From Paracoccaceae bacterium (GTDB lineage: Bacteria > Pseudomonadota > Alphaproteobacteria > Rhodobacterales > Rhodobacteraceae): a DNA stretch of 64,000 bases. The DNA is taken from NCBI GenBank assembly GCA_022448925.1, contig JAKVCP010000007.1, positions 1-64,000 of the forward strand, written 5' to 3'. The stretch's first letter is position 1. The number at the start of each line of letters is the position of its first letter. A program made the position numbers and the translations under genes. Below are positions 7,707-17,142 of the stretch, piece after piece. The notes under the pieces are model-generated. The model was given only the letters and a program-made list of their open reading frames with translations, had not been told where the DNA came from and made no database searches.

Positions 7707-8781
7707 CCCCAAACGTACCGCGATCTTGCACATCGGCATGCCCAAGACCGGGACGTCGTCCATTCAGGATACCTTTTTTGCCTTGGACATGCCCGATCAC
7801 CATTACATTAAGGCGGGTCATGCCAATCATGGTGCAATCGTTCGCGCCATGCTACCCAACGACAAAAAGGCCATTCAGAGGGCAGCGCGGCGCGCGGCAT
7901 CCATCGAACGGCAGCAAACGGCGAATGCACGGCTGCTGAAGCGATTTCAGGACGAGTTGAACACCTTCGACAAGCCCAACCTGTTAATGTCGGCCGAAGT
8001 GTTGGGCGGCAACGCGGTTTCAGCCGAATGGCTTGCTAGTTTTCGGGATCACCTTGCAAATTACGTAACCGACTTTCGGATCATCGGTTATGTACGCGCG
8101 CCAATTTCGTCAACGCAAAGCGGCTTTCAACAACTGTTGAAAGCCGGCAAGCACCGTTTTTTCGATAAGCCGGGTGTTGTGGGGTATCGCTCTGTCTTTG
8201 AGAAATACGATCAGATATTCGGGCGAGAGAACGTAGAACTGGTAAAATATGATCGAGCTTCACTGCGAAACGGCGACGTGGTTCAGGATTTGGCCCACCG
8301 CATTGGCGTGGCCTTGGAACCGCATCAGATTGTCGCCTCAAACATTTCAGTGTCCCACGAAAGCCTTTCATTAATGTACTCTGCTCTGCTAAAGGGTGAG
8401 TGCTTCAAAGACTACCCAGGCATTGTCAACGACTTGGACTCATTGGTGACCGACCTGCAAGGCTATGGAACCAAGAAATTTGCTGTGGGTGAGGCCCTTG
8501 GCAGAGCCATCATTGAAAGGTGCGCCGAGGACATCGCCTGGATGGAAGAAAGGCTGGGTGAAGAATTGCTCGACGGTGGCAGTGCAGCCGATCACGCAGT
8601 CAACAACGCGGAAGACTTGCATCATGTCGCGGGCGAAAATCGCGACATGGCGTTGGAGGCACTTGTAGATATGCTGGGCGCAGAGAAGGACCCGGTCGTG
8701 AGCGCCAGGGAAATCATGGACCTCGCCATCACTCTGCAACGGGTGCGGCGCGAGCGCATTAACGAGAAAGGCGATAAATGA
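7699..8781 (+). CDS. Sulfotransferase-like protein embedded in the dTDP-rhamnose operon
   Basis: The 360-residue protein has a PAPS-type phosphate loop, [11 protein letters not shown] at 11-21, and a second nucleotide-binding segment YVRAPISS at 131-138 with Arg133 and Ser137 in the positions used to bind the 3'-phosphate. It resembles carbohydrate sulfotransferases of polysaccharide loci. ATG 7699 is chosen because the frame upstream lies inside rfbB. It overlaps rfbB by 8 bases and rfbD by 4, so it is translated as part of the rhamnose operon. Blocks NGDVVQDLA and [10 protein letters not shown] recur in the paralogue at 17143. The acceptor is unknown; a rhamnose residue is an inference from context. 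Confidence 0.8.
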   Translation: MRDPKRTAILHIGMPKTGTSSIQDTFFALDMPDHHYIKAGHANHGAIVRAMLPNDKKAIQRAARRAASIERQQTANARLLKRFQDELNTFDKPNLLMSAEVLGGNAVSAEWLASFRDHLANYVTDFRIIGYVRAPISSTQSGFQQLLKAGKHRFFDKPGVVGYRSVFEKYDQIFGRENVELVKYDRASLRNGDVVQDLAHRIGVALEPHQIVASNISVSHESLSLMYSALLKGECFKDYPGIVNDLDSLVTDLQGYGTKKFAVGEALGRAIIERCAEDIAWMEERLGEELLDGGSAADHAVNNAEDLHHVAGENRDMALEALVDMLGAEKDPVVSAREIMDLAITLQRVRRERINEKGDK

Positions 8782-9644
8782 AGCTCCTCGTTTTTGGAAA
8801 GACCGGACAGGTTGCCACAGAGTTGCAGCGTCAGGCAGACGTCACAGCAGTGGGGCGTGACCAGGCGGATCTGACAGATCCAGAGGCCTGCGCCGCCGTG
8901 ATCGCGGCCAGCGATGCTGACGCGGTGATCAACGCCGCCGCCTATACCGCCGTCGACAAGGCCGAAACCGACGAAGAAACCGCAGCCCTGGTGAACGGTG
9001 CGGCGCCGACTGCCATGGCCCAGGCGGCAGCGGCCAAGGGCATCCCGTTTGTGCATATCTCGACCGACTATGTCTTTGACGGCAGCGGTGACGCCCCCTG
9101 GACCGTGGACGCGGCCACAGGCCCTTTGGGGGTCTATGGGCAGACCAAGCTGGATGGCGAAGATGGCGTTCGCGCCGCCGGTGGCCAGTTTGCCATTCTG
9201 CGCACCAGCTGGGTCTTTTCTGCGCACGGCAACAATTTCGTCAAGACAATGCTGCGACTGGGCGCAGAGCGAGACCGGCTGACCATCGTCGCCGATCAGA
9301 TTGGCGGACCGACCTCGGCCGCCGATATCGCCGGCGCCTGCCTGACCATGGCCCGTATGCTGGCCAAGGGACAGGGCACGCCAGGCACCTATCATTTCTC
9401 AGGCGGGCCGGACGTCAGTTGGGCGGATTTCGCGCGCGAGATCTTTGCACAGGCGACCCTGACCCCCGAGGTCATCGACATCCCCAGTTCAGAGTTCCCG
9501 ACACCTGCCCAACGGCCAGGCAATTCACGCATGGACTGCTCCGCACTGGACACGGCTTTTGGGATCCCGCGACCCGATTGGCGAGACAGCTTGAAGTCTG
9601 TGCTGTCGGACCTGTTTTCCAAAGACCATTCAGGACAAAATTGA
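8778..9644 (+). CDS. rfbD: dTDP-4-dehydrorhamnose reductase
   Basis: RfbD/RmlD (288 aa) uses NAD(P)H to reduce the 4-keto group and yields dTDP-L-rhamnose. The N-terminal nucleotide site reads [20 protein letters not shown] is at 55-64, STDYVFDG is at 95-102, and the catalytic Tyr120-xxx-Lys124 pair is in GVYGQTK. Its ATG overlaps the stop of the sulfotransferase-like gene in an ATGA junction, which indicates coupled translation. Length is normal for the family. Confidence 0.96.
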   Translation: MKLLVFGKTGQVATELQRQADVTAVGRDQADLTDPEACAAVIAASDADAVINAAAYTAVDKAETDEETAALVNGAAPTAMAQAAAAKGIPFVHISTDYVFDGSGDAPWTVDAATGPLGVYGQTKLDGEDGVRAAGGQFAILRTSWVFSAHGNNFVKTMLRLGAERDRLTIVADQIGGPTSAADIAGACLTMARMLAKGQGTPGTYHFSGGPDVSWADFAREIFAQATLTPEVIDIPSSEFPTPAQRPGNSRMDCSALDTAFGIPRPDWRDSLKSVLSDLFSKDHSGQN

Positions 9645-9645
9645 A

Positions 9646-10515
9646 ATGACGAACCGCAAAGGCATAATTCTAGCTGGTGGATCTGGCACGCGACTCTACC
9701 CGATCACGATGGCAGTCTCAAAACAATTGCTGCCGGTTTATGACAAGCCGATGATTTATTACCCGCTTACCGCGCTGATGCTGGCCGGTATCCGTGAAAT
9801 TGCGGTGATCACCACGCCTGATGACCAGCCGCAGTTCAAACGCCTGATGGGGGATGGCAGCCAATGGGGGCTTGCGCTGACATACATCGTCCAGCCATCA
9901 CCCGACGGGCTGGCGCAGGCTTTCATTCTGGCCGAGGACTTTCTGCAGGGCGCGCCCTCAACCCTGGTGCTGGGGGACAACATCTTCTTCGGCCATGGCC
10001 TGCCAAAATTATTGAGCGAAGCAGATGCGCAAAAGACTGGCGCGACCGTGTTCGGGTATCAGGTCGCAGACCCTGAACGCTATGGTGTGGTGGCGTATGA
10101 TGACAACGGCAAAGCCACGGCAATTGTCGAAAAACCCAAGGTTCCGCCATCAAATTTTGCAGTCACCGGGCTTTACTTTGTGGACGGAACCGCACCTCAG
10201 CGCGCCAAGGAGGTCAAACCCTCGGCCCGGGGCGAGGTTGAGATCACCACACTGCTTGAGCAATATCTGGACGAAGGCAAGCTGGACGTCAAACGAATGG
10301 GGCGCGGCTATGCCTGGCTGGATACCGGCACCCATGGCAGCCTTCTGGATGCCGGAAACTTTGTGCGCACATTGGAAAACCGGCAGGGCATGCAGACCGG
10401 ATGCCCCGAAGAAATCGCCTTTACCTATGGCTGGATATCCCAAGACACTCTTGAAGAGGCGGCTCAAAAGTTTCGCAAGAACAAATACGGCGCCTATTTG
10501 AAGGCGCTGTTGTGA
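9646..10515 (+). CDS. rfbA: Glucose-1-phosphate thymidylyltransferase
   Basis: RfbA/RmlA (289 aa) makes dTDP-glucose from dTTP and glucose-1-phosphate, the committed step of the pathway, and is usually inhibited by dTDP-rhamnose. The nucleotide-binding N-terminus [14 protein letters not shown] is followed by [17 protein letters not shown], and the metal-binding LGDNIFFG lies at about 107-114. It starts one base after rfbD and completes a full four-enzyme pathway in one operon. A short T-run follows the stop near 10550 but I see no convincing hairpin there. Confidence 0.97.
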   Translation: MTNRKGIILAGGSGTRLYPITMAVSKQLLPVYDKPMIYYPLTALMLAGIREIAVITTPDDQPQFKRLMGDGSQWGLALTYIVQPSPDGLAQAFILAEDFLQGAPSTLVLGDNIFFGHGLPKLLSEADAQKTGATVFGYQVADPERYGVVAYDDNGKATAIVEKPKVPPSNFAVTGLYFVDGTAPQRAKEVKPSARGEVEITTLLEQYLDEGKLDVKRMGRGYAWLDTGTHGSLLDAGNFVRTLENRQGMQTGCPEEIAFTYGWISQDTLEEAAQKFRKNKYGAYLKALL

Positions 10516-10974
10516 CCTGGACAGCCCGGCAGTCTGCGTTGGGTCGGCGGTTTTTTGCTGAAAGCAGGTGCAAATTCAGGTCGGGCCAAGCAGACGGGCT
10601 GCACAAGCCGGAATTGCTATGAGTGATGCATGTGCAGGGGGCTTCGGGTATGGTACCGCTGCGTCGCGCCAAAGGGATCAGTGGGACCATGGATCGGTAC
10701 AGTGTTTTGGACTATATCGCACAGAAGTTGCCGGGAACTGTCGTGACGGATTGTGGTACTGCCAACATGACGGTCCTGCCCAGCGTAAAGCGCGGTTCGC
10801 AAAGCGGCAGCCAACACGCAGCCGGGTCTGCGGCACTCTTGTGGCCATCGAGCAGATGCATGAACCACGATGACGATATCAACGACAGGATCGGTTCGTT
10901 TTTCAGCGGCCTTCGCACACCGCTTGCCAAGGTCGGCGGCAAGCGATCAAACCTAACAGGATAAAGTTTAACTC
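10516..10974. other. 459-base intergenic stretch between rfbA and the RgpF gene
   Basis: Several open frames cross this stretch on both strands, but none has a family motif, a convincing ribosome site or neighbour-like codon use. It probably carries the promoter for the following gene and may contain decayed coding sequence. Confidence 0.5.
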
Positions 10975-12837
10975 ATGCCAAGCGCCGCACCTACCGCGAT
11001 CTATGCCATCGCCTCGGGAAACCATGATGACCACTGCATTCGGCTGGCCGTTGAACGCATTGCAGTTGAGTGGCCTCGGATCATTCTGGTGTGCGAAGAC
11101 AAAGACCTGGAAACTGTCACCGCCTGGACGGCGGATCTGCCAGGCTGCGACATTCGCGCGTTCGAGTCTCCGGAACGGACCCCCCTCGCGGCGGCCAAGC
11201 AGATCTTGCTGGCCGAACGCGATACACTGACGGGTCCAGTCCTGTTGACTGGGGCGCATGTCCTGGGGCCAACAGGACCGATTGGGCCTGACGCACTGTT
11301 GCAGGGGGCGGATGTCTTTGCGCCATATTGGCAAAACGCTGCACTGGATCCGCGGTTGCAAAAGATTTCTTGCCCGCAACACGTGCCGTATTTTGATTTC
11401 ACGGTGTTTGCGGCGCATGTCTTACAGCAAGAGGCTTTCTGGTCATTCTGGCAGACTGTCAGACCCAGAGAAAACACTTGGGAAGATTTCACGCGAACCA
11501 ATATAGACTTTGCCAGGCTATTGGAAAAGTTGGACCTGTCGGTTCGATATCCCACGGAACCTCACCGTCTTGGAACGTCTGACCCCCGCCTTTTTGAAGT
11601 GCACAAGGGGGTCAAGATGGGCTTTCCAGTGGTGGCGGTTGACGTGCTCAAGCTGGACCCTCTGTTGCATGATCTGAATGCAATCGATGTACGGACGGCG
11701 TTGGACGAATTGCGCCTCCGAGATCCGGACCTGTACCGCTGCGTGATTCGGTATGCGACGCGCTTTCTGCAGGCCCGCGAGTTCAACACAATTGCGGATC
11801 AGTACGAAGTGATCTCGGATACGTCAGAAACGCCAGACCGTCAGGACTGGTCGTTTGGCCCGATCGCGGTATTCATCCACGCTTTTTATGCTGACATGAT
11901 GCCCGAGTTCTGGGAATTGATCGAGCGTTTGCCTCGATCGGCACATCTTTTCCTGACCACCGCAACCGAGGAAAACGCTGCCCGCATCCGCGCCTTCATT
12001 TCAGAGAAGGACTGGCCCAAAGAACAATCAGAGGTTCGGGTGGTGGCACAGAACCGCGGGCGAGACATGTCTTCGCTTTTCATCACATGGCGTGACATCA
12101 TCATGGATAACCGGTTCGAAGTGGCGTTACGGCTGCACTCGAAGCGAACGCCACAGGTGTCACGGCAAGTGGGTGACAGCTTTCGTGACCATCTGTTTGA
12201 CAACCTTGTCTACACGCCAGGCTACGTCCGCAACGTCTTGGACATCATGGAGCGCGAGCCCGACATCGGACTGATCATCCCGCCGGTTATCCATGTGGGA
12301 TTTGGCACGCTGGGCCACAGCTGGTTTGCCAACAAATCGGCCCTCAACCGTCTGATGCGGAACATGGGCATGGATGTCCCCTTGGACCACGACACGCCTG
12401 TGGCGGCCTATGGCACGATGTATTGGTTCCGCACGGATGCGTTGCGCACAATGTTCGAGTGGACGTGGGATTGGAAGCAATACAATGCCGAACCGCATCA
12501 CATCGATGGCGGCCTGGCGCATGTCCAGGAACGTCTGATCGGCTATTGCGTTCAGCATCGCGGCTATCGGACACTTCAGGTGATGAACGCACGTTTGGCA
12601 GCACGCAACTACGCGCGGCTGGAATACAAGCTACAGCTCTTTGCTTCGTTCCTTGGATCAAACAATGTGCTTGACCAACGGATTGAACTTGAAAGCACCC
12701 GCTCGCCGCTGAAGCAGAACCTGTACAAGCGGCTGCGGCTGAGCTATGGCGAAATGCTGCGACGGTTCCCTGCATCGCGCCGATACCTTCGGCCTTTCAA
12801 AAATGCCGCCGTATCATTTCTGTCGCGCCGAGGATGA
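10975..12837 (+). CDS. Rhamnan synthesis protein F family (RgpF-like)
   Basis: The 620-residue protein has the RgpF domain in its C-terminal half. Recognisable blocks are AVFIHAFYADMMPEFWE at about 301-317, VVAQNRGRDMSSL near 362, the ALRLHSKRTP segment near 387, a GTMYWFRTDAL block near 487, and a C-terminal HVQERLIGY region. RgpF proteins take part in building or decorating rhamnose polymers. The first 250 residues look like a separate domain, seen elsewhere before RgpF modules, that I cannot name more precisely. It follows the complete dTDP-rhamnose operon, which supports rhamnose as the substrate. It ends four bases before the convergent reverse gene. Confidence 0.85.
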   Translation: MPSAAPTAIYAIASGNHDDHCIRLAVERIAVEWPRIILVCEDKDLETVTAWTADLPGCDIRAFESPERTPLAAAKQILLAERDTLTGPVLLTGAHVLGPTGPIGPDALLQGADVFAPYWQNAALDPRLQKISCPQHVPYFDFTVFAAHVLQQEAFWSFWQTVRPRENTWEDFTRTNIDFARLLEKLDLSVRYPTEPHRLGTSDPRLFEVHKGVKMGFPVVAVDVLKLDPLLHDLNAIDVRTALDELRLRDPDLYRCVIRYATRFLQAREFNTIADQYEVISDTSETPDRQDWSFGPIAVFIHAFYADMMPEFWELIERLPRSAHLFLTTATEENAARIRAFISEKDWPKEQSEVRVVAQNRGRDMSSLFITWRDIIMDNRFEVALRLHSKRTPQVSRQVGDSFRDHLFDNLVYTPGYVRNVLDIMEREPDIGLIIPPVIHVGFGTLGHSWFANKSALNRLMRNMGMDVPLDHDTPVAAYGTMYWFRTDALRTMFEWTWDWKQYNAEPHHIDGGLAHVQERLIGYCVQHRGYRTLQVMNARLAARNYARLEYKLQLFASFLGSNNVLDQRIELESTRSPLKQNLYKRLRLSYGEMLRRFPASRRYLRPFKNAAVSFLSRRG

Positions 12838-12841
12838 AACC

Positions 12842-13921
12842 CTAGGCCGTTTCGCCCGACACCTCTTTACGCGACCAAGCCGCCAGTTGCCGCAGGCCTT
12901 CGGATAAAGGAACTTGCGGCGTCCAGCCCAAATGGTCCTGTGCGCGTGAAATATCAGCAACAGCGTATCGAATGTCACCCGGACGAAACTGGCCAGTGAT
13001 CTTGAACTTGTCGGTCGGCTGATCAAAGAGCGCCAACAGCATTTGGGCAATCTCGAGGATTGTCGTTGCCTGGCCCGATCCGATGTCGAGGATATCACTC
13101 GGCATTGTTTCAACCTGACCCATCATGGCGAAGGCCTGCGCGACATCCTCCACATGTACGAAGTCACGGGTGATGGTGCCATCTTCGTAGATGTTAAGGC
13201 TCGCGCCCTCCTGGATCTGACGTGAAAATATCGACAACACTCCGGTGTAGGGGTTATTCAGAGATTGACCCGGGCCAAAGACGTTCTGTAACCGCAGGAT
13301 CCCAACCTGAACATCCGTTCCCCAAAAGGCCTGTCCCAACATGTATTCCTGCATCAGCTTGGTCGAGGCATAGATCGAGGCCGGTGCAACCGGGCAGTCG
13401 GCATTGGTGGGTACCGGTGTCAGTTTGCCCCCGGCCTGCAAACGACACTCGAAATTTGCATTTTCCATGTCGGTCACGCTGCGCTCTGGGGCGACAACCA
13501 GCGTGCCCTCGGCAGTGTGATGTGCGCCCTCACCGTAAACCGAACGTGATCCGGCAAGGATGACACGCTTTACGGTCCGGGCGTCACGAATGGCTTCGAT
13601 CAAATGCGCGGTGCCCATAACGTTCACATCACTGTAGCGCACTGGCAGATCAAAGCTTTGGCCCGTGCCAGTTTCAGCCGCCAGATGATACAGCAGATCC
13701 GGTCGCGCAGTCCGAATCGCGTCGCTCAGTGACGCGGCATCCCGGACATCTCCGATGATCAACTCTGCGCCACAGGCCTTCAGGCGCGCCTGATTCTCGG
13801 GGTTTCCTTCATGGACTTGTGGAAGCAGGCTGTCGAACACGGTAACGTGATGCGCGCTAGATAACTTTTCGGCCAGGCGAGACCCGATAAAACCCGCGCC
13901 TCCGGTAATGAAAACTCGCAT
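12842..13921 (-). CDS. NAD-dependent sugar-nucleotide epimerase, resembling dTDP-L-rhamnose 4-epimerase
   Basis: This 359-residue extended short-chain dehydrogenase has [14 protein letters not shown] at its N-terminus and an active site made of a Ser-rich SRSVYGEG block and YASTK (Tyr-xxx-Lys). Several blocks recall the dTDP-L-rhamnose 4-epimerase (WbiB/Tll-like) subgroup, which makes dTDP-6-deoxy-L-talose: LLPQVHEG near 32, an APERSV segment, TPVPT, and NVFGPGQSLNNPYTGVLSIF followed by RDFVHVEDV. The start MRVF at 13921 is preferred because it begins the Rossmann fold; the frame is open 21 codons further up. The substrate assignment is from memory of family motifs and from context, so UDP-glucose 4-epimerase activity remains possible. 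Confidence 0.8.
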   Translation of the reverse strand: MRVFITGGAGFIGSRLAEKLSSAHHVTVFDSLLPQVHEGNPENQARLKACGAELIIGDVRDAASLSDAIRTARPDLLYHLAAETGTGQSFDLPVRYSDVNVMGTAHLIEAIRDARTVKRVILAGSRSVYGEGAHHTAEGTLVVAPERSVTDMENANFECRLQAGGKLTPVPTNADCPVAPASIYASTKLMQEYMLGQAFWGTDVQVGILRLQNVFGPGQSLNNPYTGVLSIFSRQIQEGASLNIYEDGTITRDFVHVEDVAQAFAMMGQVETMPSDILDIGSGQATTILEIAQMLLALFDQPTDKFKITGQFRPGDIRYAVADISRAQDHLGWTPQVPLSEGLRQLAAWSRKEVSGETA

Positions 13922-14318
13922 CTTGAAAACATCCTTCGACGTGCTTTGCAACCTAACGGATTGCGAGGTATCACGCCGCTGCACAGCCCGCCAGTCATCT
14001 TCTCAGAACAGCCCGTTGTAGCAATAAATACAATCACTCGGCCTTTTTGCCCAAATGCGGAGCGACCAAGACCCTTGGCCGCCAGCAGCATTGTGTTGCA
14101 AACGCGGAAAAATCTGTCTGCCCGGCTTAACTTGCCTAAATGTTTCGCAAGCTTCATGTGACTGGCAGGGTCCGAGGCCAAAAAGTAGGGTGCATCTCTT
14201 CAGAAGTTTAGATATCATAACTCATGTATTGGATTTGAACATTCAGGCGCTGATAAGCCTAAAAAATTTTTGAGAACCTTTAAGGATTCAAGGCTGACAG
14301 CCGTTGTAGTGGGGTCAT
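13922..14318. other. 397-base divergent promoter region between two epimerase genes
   Basis: No gene is recognisable. The last 120 bases are clearly richer in A and T than the surroundings. TTGAAC at 14235-14240 with CCTAAA 17 bases on is a possible weak promoter for the rightward gene. Confidence 0.45.
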
Positions 14319-15281
14319 ATGACAACAGAAGTTTTCATTTCTGGGACGTCGGGAGTTTTGGGTATTGAAACGCTCATGCACCTTCGTGAGCGAACGTCGC
14401 TAACCCTTATGGGGCTGTCACGTCGGGCCCCTCCGATTTTCCGGCCCGACCTTCCCAACACTCAGGTCGACAGCGTGTTCGATGCGACATGGATGACTGA
14501 AGCCGATCAAAACGCAACCATCGTTCACTACGCCGGCCTGGCCAATCCGCGGGCCCAATTCGACAGTATAGAAGACCTGTTCAAACGTGAAATATCGCCG
14601 CAGATCCACATGGTAGAGCGCTTGCTGGACCGCGGATGGCGCGGTCACCTGATCTACGTCTCTTCCGGTGGTGCGGTCTATGGTGACGTCGACACCTTGC
14701 CAATTTCAGAAGATCATCCACCTAGCCCCAAAAGCTTTTACGCTCTGCAGAAACTTAATGTGGAGAATGCGCTGCAGTTTCTAGCCAACCAGTTCAAGTT
14801 CCGCCTGACCATTCTGCGCGTGGCCAACCCATACGGGTCGCACATCCCGAAACCGGGCCAGGGTGTGATACCAATCTTGCTGAACGCTGCGACAACCGGG
14901 ACTGAGTTCACGATCATAGGATCGGGCGAAGAGCTACGGGACTATGTATATATATCGGATTTGTGCCGCGCGATTGAAACGCTGTGCTTGGAACCGCTCC
15001 CAAGCGATATCAACACGATCAATATTGGCAGCGGTATTGGAACATCCTTGAATCAGTTGATCGACATTGTCGTATCCCTGACGGGCTCTACGCTGAACAT
15101 ACGGCGCAGTTGCACACGATTTGACGTCAAATCAAACGTACTGGATGTATCACGCGCCAAGAACCTGCTGAATTGGACGCCTAGAATTGGCATTCGTGAA
15201 GGCGTTGCCAGCATGGTCGCGGACGTGGCGGCGCTGCGGTCAGGACTGAATGCCAAAGATGGCACGTTCGGAACGCCTTGA
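14319..15281 (+). CDS. NAD-dependent epimerase/dehydratase family protein
   Basis: The 320-residue protein is an extended short-chain dehydrogenase of the sugar-nucleotide type. The dinucleotide site is degenerate, ISGTSGVLG at 7-15 in place of GGxGxxG. The catalytic Tyr-xxx-Lys is in FYALQKLN near 143-150, a Ser block YVSSGGAVYG precedes it, and RVANPYG and the LRDYVYISDL block fit the substrate domain. Related proteins are UDP-glucose 4-epimerase-like and occur in polysaccharide loci. Its product is unknown. The gene is divergent from the other epimerase and sits in a stretch that is richer in A+T than the rfb operon. Confidence 0.8.
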   Translation: MTTEVFISGTSGVLGIETLMHLRERTSLTLMGLSRRAPPIFRPDLPNTQVDSVFDATWMTEADQNATIVHYAGLANPRAQFDSIEDLFKREISPQIHMVERLLDRGWRGHLIYVSSGGAVYGDVDTLPISEDHPPSPKSFYALQKLNVENALQFLANQFKFRLTILRVANPYGSHIPKPGQGVIPILLNAATTGTEFTIIGSGEELRDYVYISDLCRAIETLCLEPLPSDINTINIGSGIGTSLNQLIDIVVSLTGSTLNIRRSCTRFDVKSNVLDVSRAKNLLNWTPRIGIREGVASMVADVAALRSGLNAKDGTFGTP

Positions 15282-15318
15282 CTGTGTTTTGACACCTTTT
15301 GCCAAATGACACGAAGCC

Positions 15319-15341
15319 CCCCTCAAAATGGTCTTGAGGGG
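15319..15341. terminator. Hairpin between converging genes
   Basis: CCCCTCAA at 15319-15326 pairs exactly with TTGAGGGG at 15334-15341 around a seven-base loop. It lies between the ends of the rightward epimerase gene and the leftward small gene, so a two-way terminator is likely, although T-tracts are short. Confidence 0.55.
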
Positions 15342-15366
15342 ACACTTCTCAGCAGTGGCAGCCCAT

Positions 15367-15606
15367 TTAGGCTGTGTCTCGGTCACTTTTCGATACCTCC
15401 AAGGAAACGCCCTGCTTTTCTAGCAACCGCATCAATTTGCGCGCTTTTTTGGTATATTCCTGCCGCTTTCCTTTGAACTCCTCTTTCTTTGGAGCTGCCC
15501 CCTTCGCGTTCCCGCCGGAAGTTTCAGCCCGCCACAGACTGATGGCCAGGACCTTCATAATTTCTCGTTGTGCTGGATCCAGTGTTTTAGGTTCAACGTC
15601 TGTCAT
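15367..15606 (-). CDS. Small basic hypothetical protein
   Basis: A 79-residue protein starting MTDVEPKTLDPAQREIMK. It is helical by appearance, with a Lys/Arg-rich middle (KKEEFKGKRQEYTKKARKL) and no membrane segment or cysteine. I do not recognise a family. The composition is coherent for a small cytosolic protein, perhaps nucleic-acid-binding because of its charge. An upstream in-frame TTG/ATG would add 17 residues of less typical composition, so ATG 15606 is preferred. It sits alone between the epimerase and sulfotransferase genes. Confidence 0.55.
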   Translation of the reverse strand: MTDVEPKTLDPAQREIMKVLAISLWRAETSGGNAKGAAPKKEEFKGKRQEYTKKARKLMRLLEKQGVSLEVSKSDRDTA

Positions 15607-16105
15607 GGATTTCAAATCCCTAGCTTGTACGCCCAAAGGAATGGCGCAGTTCAACAATGCAAGGCAGAGGGTATGTTTTTCTACCGCTCCTGAAAAGCCT
15701 TACCTATTTATAAACAAACAGAAAACCGTCACGCCCCAAAGCCGCAAGGATTCCGTTGTTTTTTGCAGCCTTCTGAGAAATTTCCAGTCACTCTGATGAA
15801 CCTCGTCTGAATTAAATCGTCTAGATGCTGGCAAATGTTGTGTTGATCTTCCAAATCATTCATACCATGGAAAATCGTTTCACACAGAAAAGCGCCGTGT
15901 TCTGCTCCCCCCGATCCAGCAAAGCAGCCCAACTGCCGAAGGGCGTCGTATTGGGCCATAAGACAAAAGCTGTCATGTTATGCGGCACGACAGAGTTTAC
16001 TCTGTGTGTCGACAGCGGTTGCTTGCCTGCAACGCGCACATCGGATTATCGAACGCCAGCTTTGACGTTCCTATTGGAAAACCAAACCATGGGGCAGGCA
16101 TCCCA
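15607..16105. other. 499-base A+T-richer intergenic region before the sulfotransferase pair
   Basis: Open frames here have no known motif and begin without ribosome sites. The stretch presumably holds promoters for the flanking divergent genes. I recognise no RNA gene or mobile element in it. Confidence 0.45.
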
Positions 16106-17134
16106 ATGAAGGCCATTGTCCATATTGGCATGCACAAAACAGGCACCAGTTCAATTCAGGCCAGTTTTGCCAAAGTGCCACCTTCGAAAACCGCATACTA
16201 CACGTCTAACGGGACCAATCTGAACCAGTGGGCCCGAGTTATGTTCGAAGGCATTGAATCTTTTGGAACATCACGGCAGCAGACACACTTTGCAGACGCG
16301 GATTTCGCCGAATTGCGTCAGGCCGAGTCAGACAAGACAGATGCCTTCTTGTCGACCTGCGAGCAGAATGCAGTGATTCTGTCGGCCGAACGGTTCACAT
16401 ACATGTCCGATGACGCAACCGCGCAGTTTGCGGACTGGCTCAACACGCGCTTTTCCAGCGTTGACGTCTATGCATATGTGCGTGATCCACTCAGCTTTTG
16501 CAGAAGTTCTTTACAGCAGCGCATCAAGGCAATTTCGCCTGATCTCTCCGTTCATCTTGATTTTCCGAACTACCGCAAGAGATTCGAAAAATTTGAGACA
16601 CACTTCGGTTCGGAAAATATCAATTACAGATTGTTTCGCCGTTCCGGTTTGAAAGAAGAAAACGTTGTCCCCGATTTCGCTGACTGGATTGGCAGCGCCT
16701 ACAATATGGCCGATATCATCAGTGAAAATGAAGGTATGTCGCTTGAGTCCCTGGCCTTTCTCGTTTTGCTGAATCAAGGCGACCGCCGGGGATTTCAGTC
16801 CATGCGGCAAACACCTGCGCTCAGCGAACTTGTCGCGGACGTGTTGTCATTCCCAGGCAGCAAGTGGCATTACTCAGAAGAGATGCAGTCCAAAATCATG
16901 ACCGACATCGCATCTGATTGCGACTGGATGGACAGCCGTTTGCCTTTGCCCTTGCTGCGCCATGAAATCGCATCGGGGCAATGCGTCGGGGGGATGGAGG
17001 ACCTGACAGCGATCGGGATTGAAAGCTTTGAAACCGTGCGTGATCATCTTTTGGATCGGAGGTTTGAGCGCGATACGCCCATGACGCGACGCCTGGCTTT
17101 GCAAAGCTTCAACATTTTGAAAACTGACTGGTAG
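16106..17134 (+). CDS. Sulfotransferase-like protein, first of a tandem pair
   Basis: The 342-residue protein starts with the PAPS-binding loop: [18 protein letters not shown], residues 1-18. The second nucleotide segment is AYVRDPLSFCRSSLQQ. The mid-region block RRSGLKEENVVPDFADWIG and the late DCDWMDSRLPL block align with DRAALKNGDVVQDFA and DIAWIEQRLG of the following gene, so the two are diverged paralogues. Start ATG 16106 puts the loop at the very N-terminus as in its neighbours; the longer open frame has no supported start. It is eight bases upstream of the next sulfotransferase gene. The probable role is sulfation of a polysaccharide or precursor. Confidence 0.75.
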   Translation: MKAIVHIGMHKTGTSSIQASFAKVPPSKTAYYTSNGTNLNQWARVMFEGIESFGTSRQQTHFADADFAELRQAESDKTDAFLSTCEQNAVILSAERFTYMSDDATAQFADWLNTRFSSVDVYAYVRDPLSFCRSSLQQRIKAISPDLSVHLDFPNYRKRFEKFETHFGSENINYRLFRRSGLKEENVVPDFADWIGSAYNMADIISENEGMSLESLAFLVLLNQGDRRGFQSMRQTPALSELVADVLSFPGSKWHYSEEMQSKIMTDIASDCDWMDSRLPLPLLRHEIASGQCVGGMEDLTAIGIESFETVRDHLLDRRFERDTPMTRRLALQSFNILKTDW

Positions 17135-17142
17135 ACTGCGCC

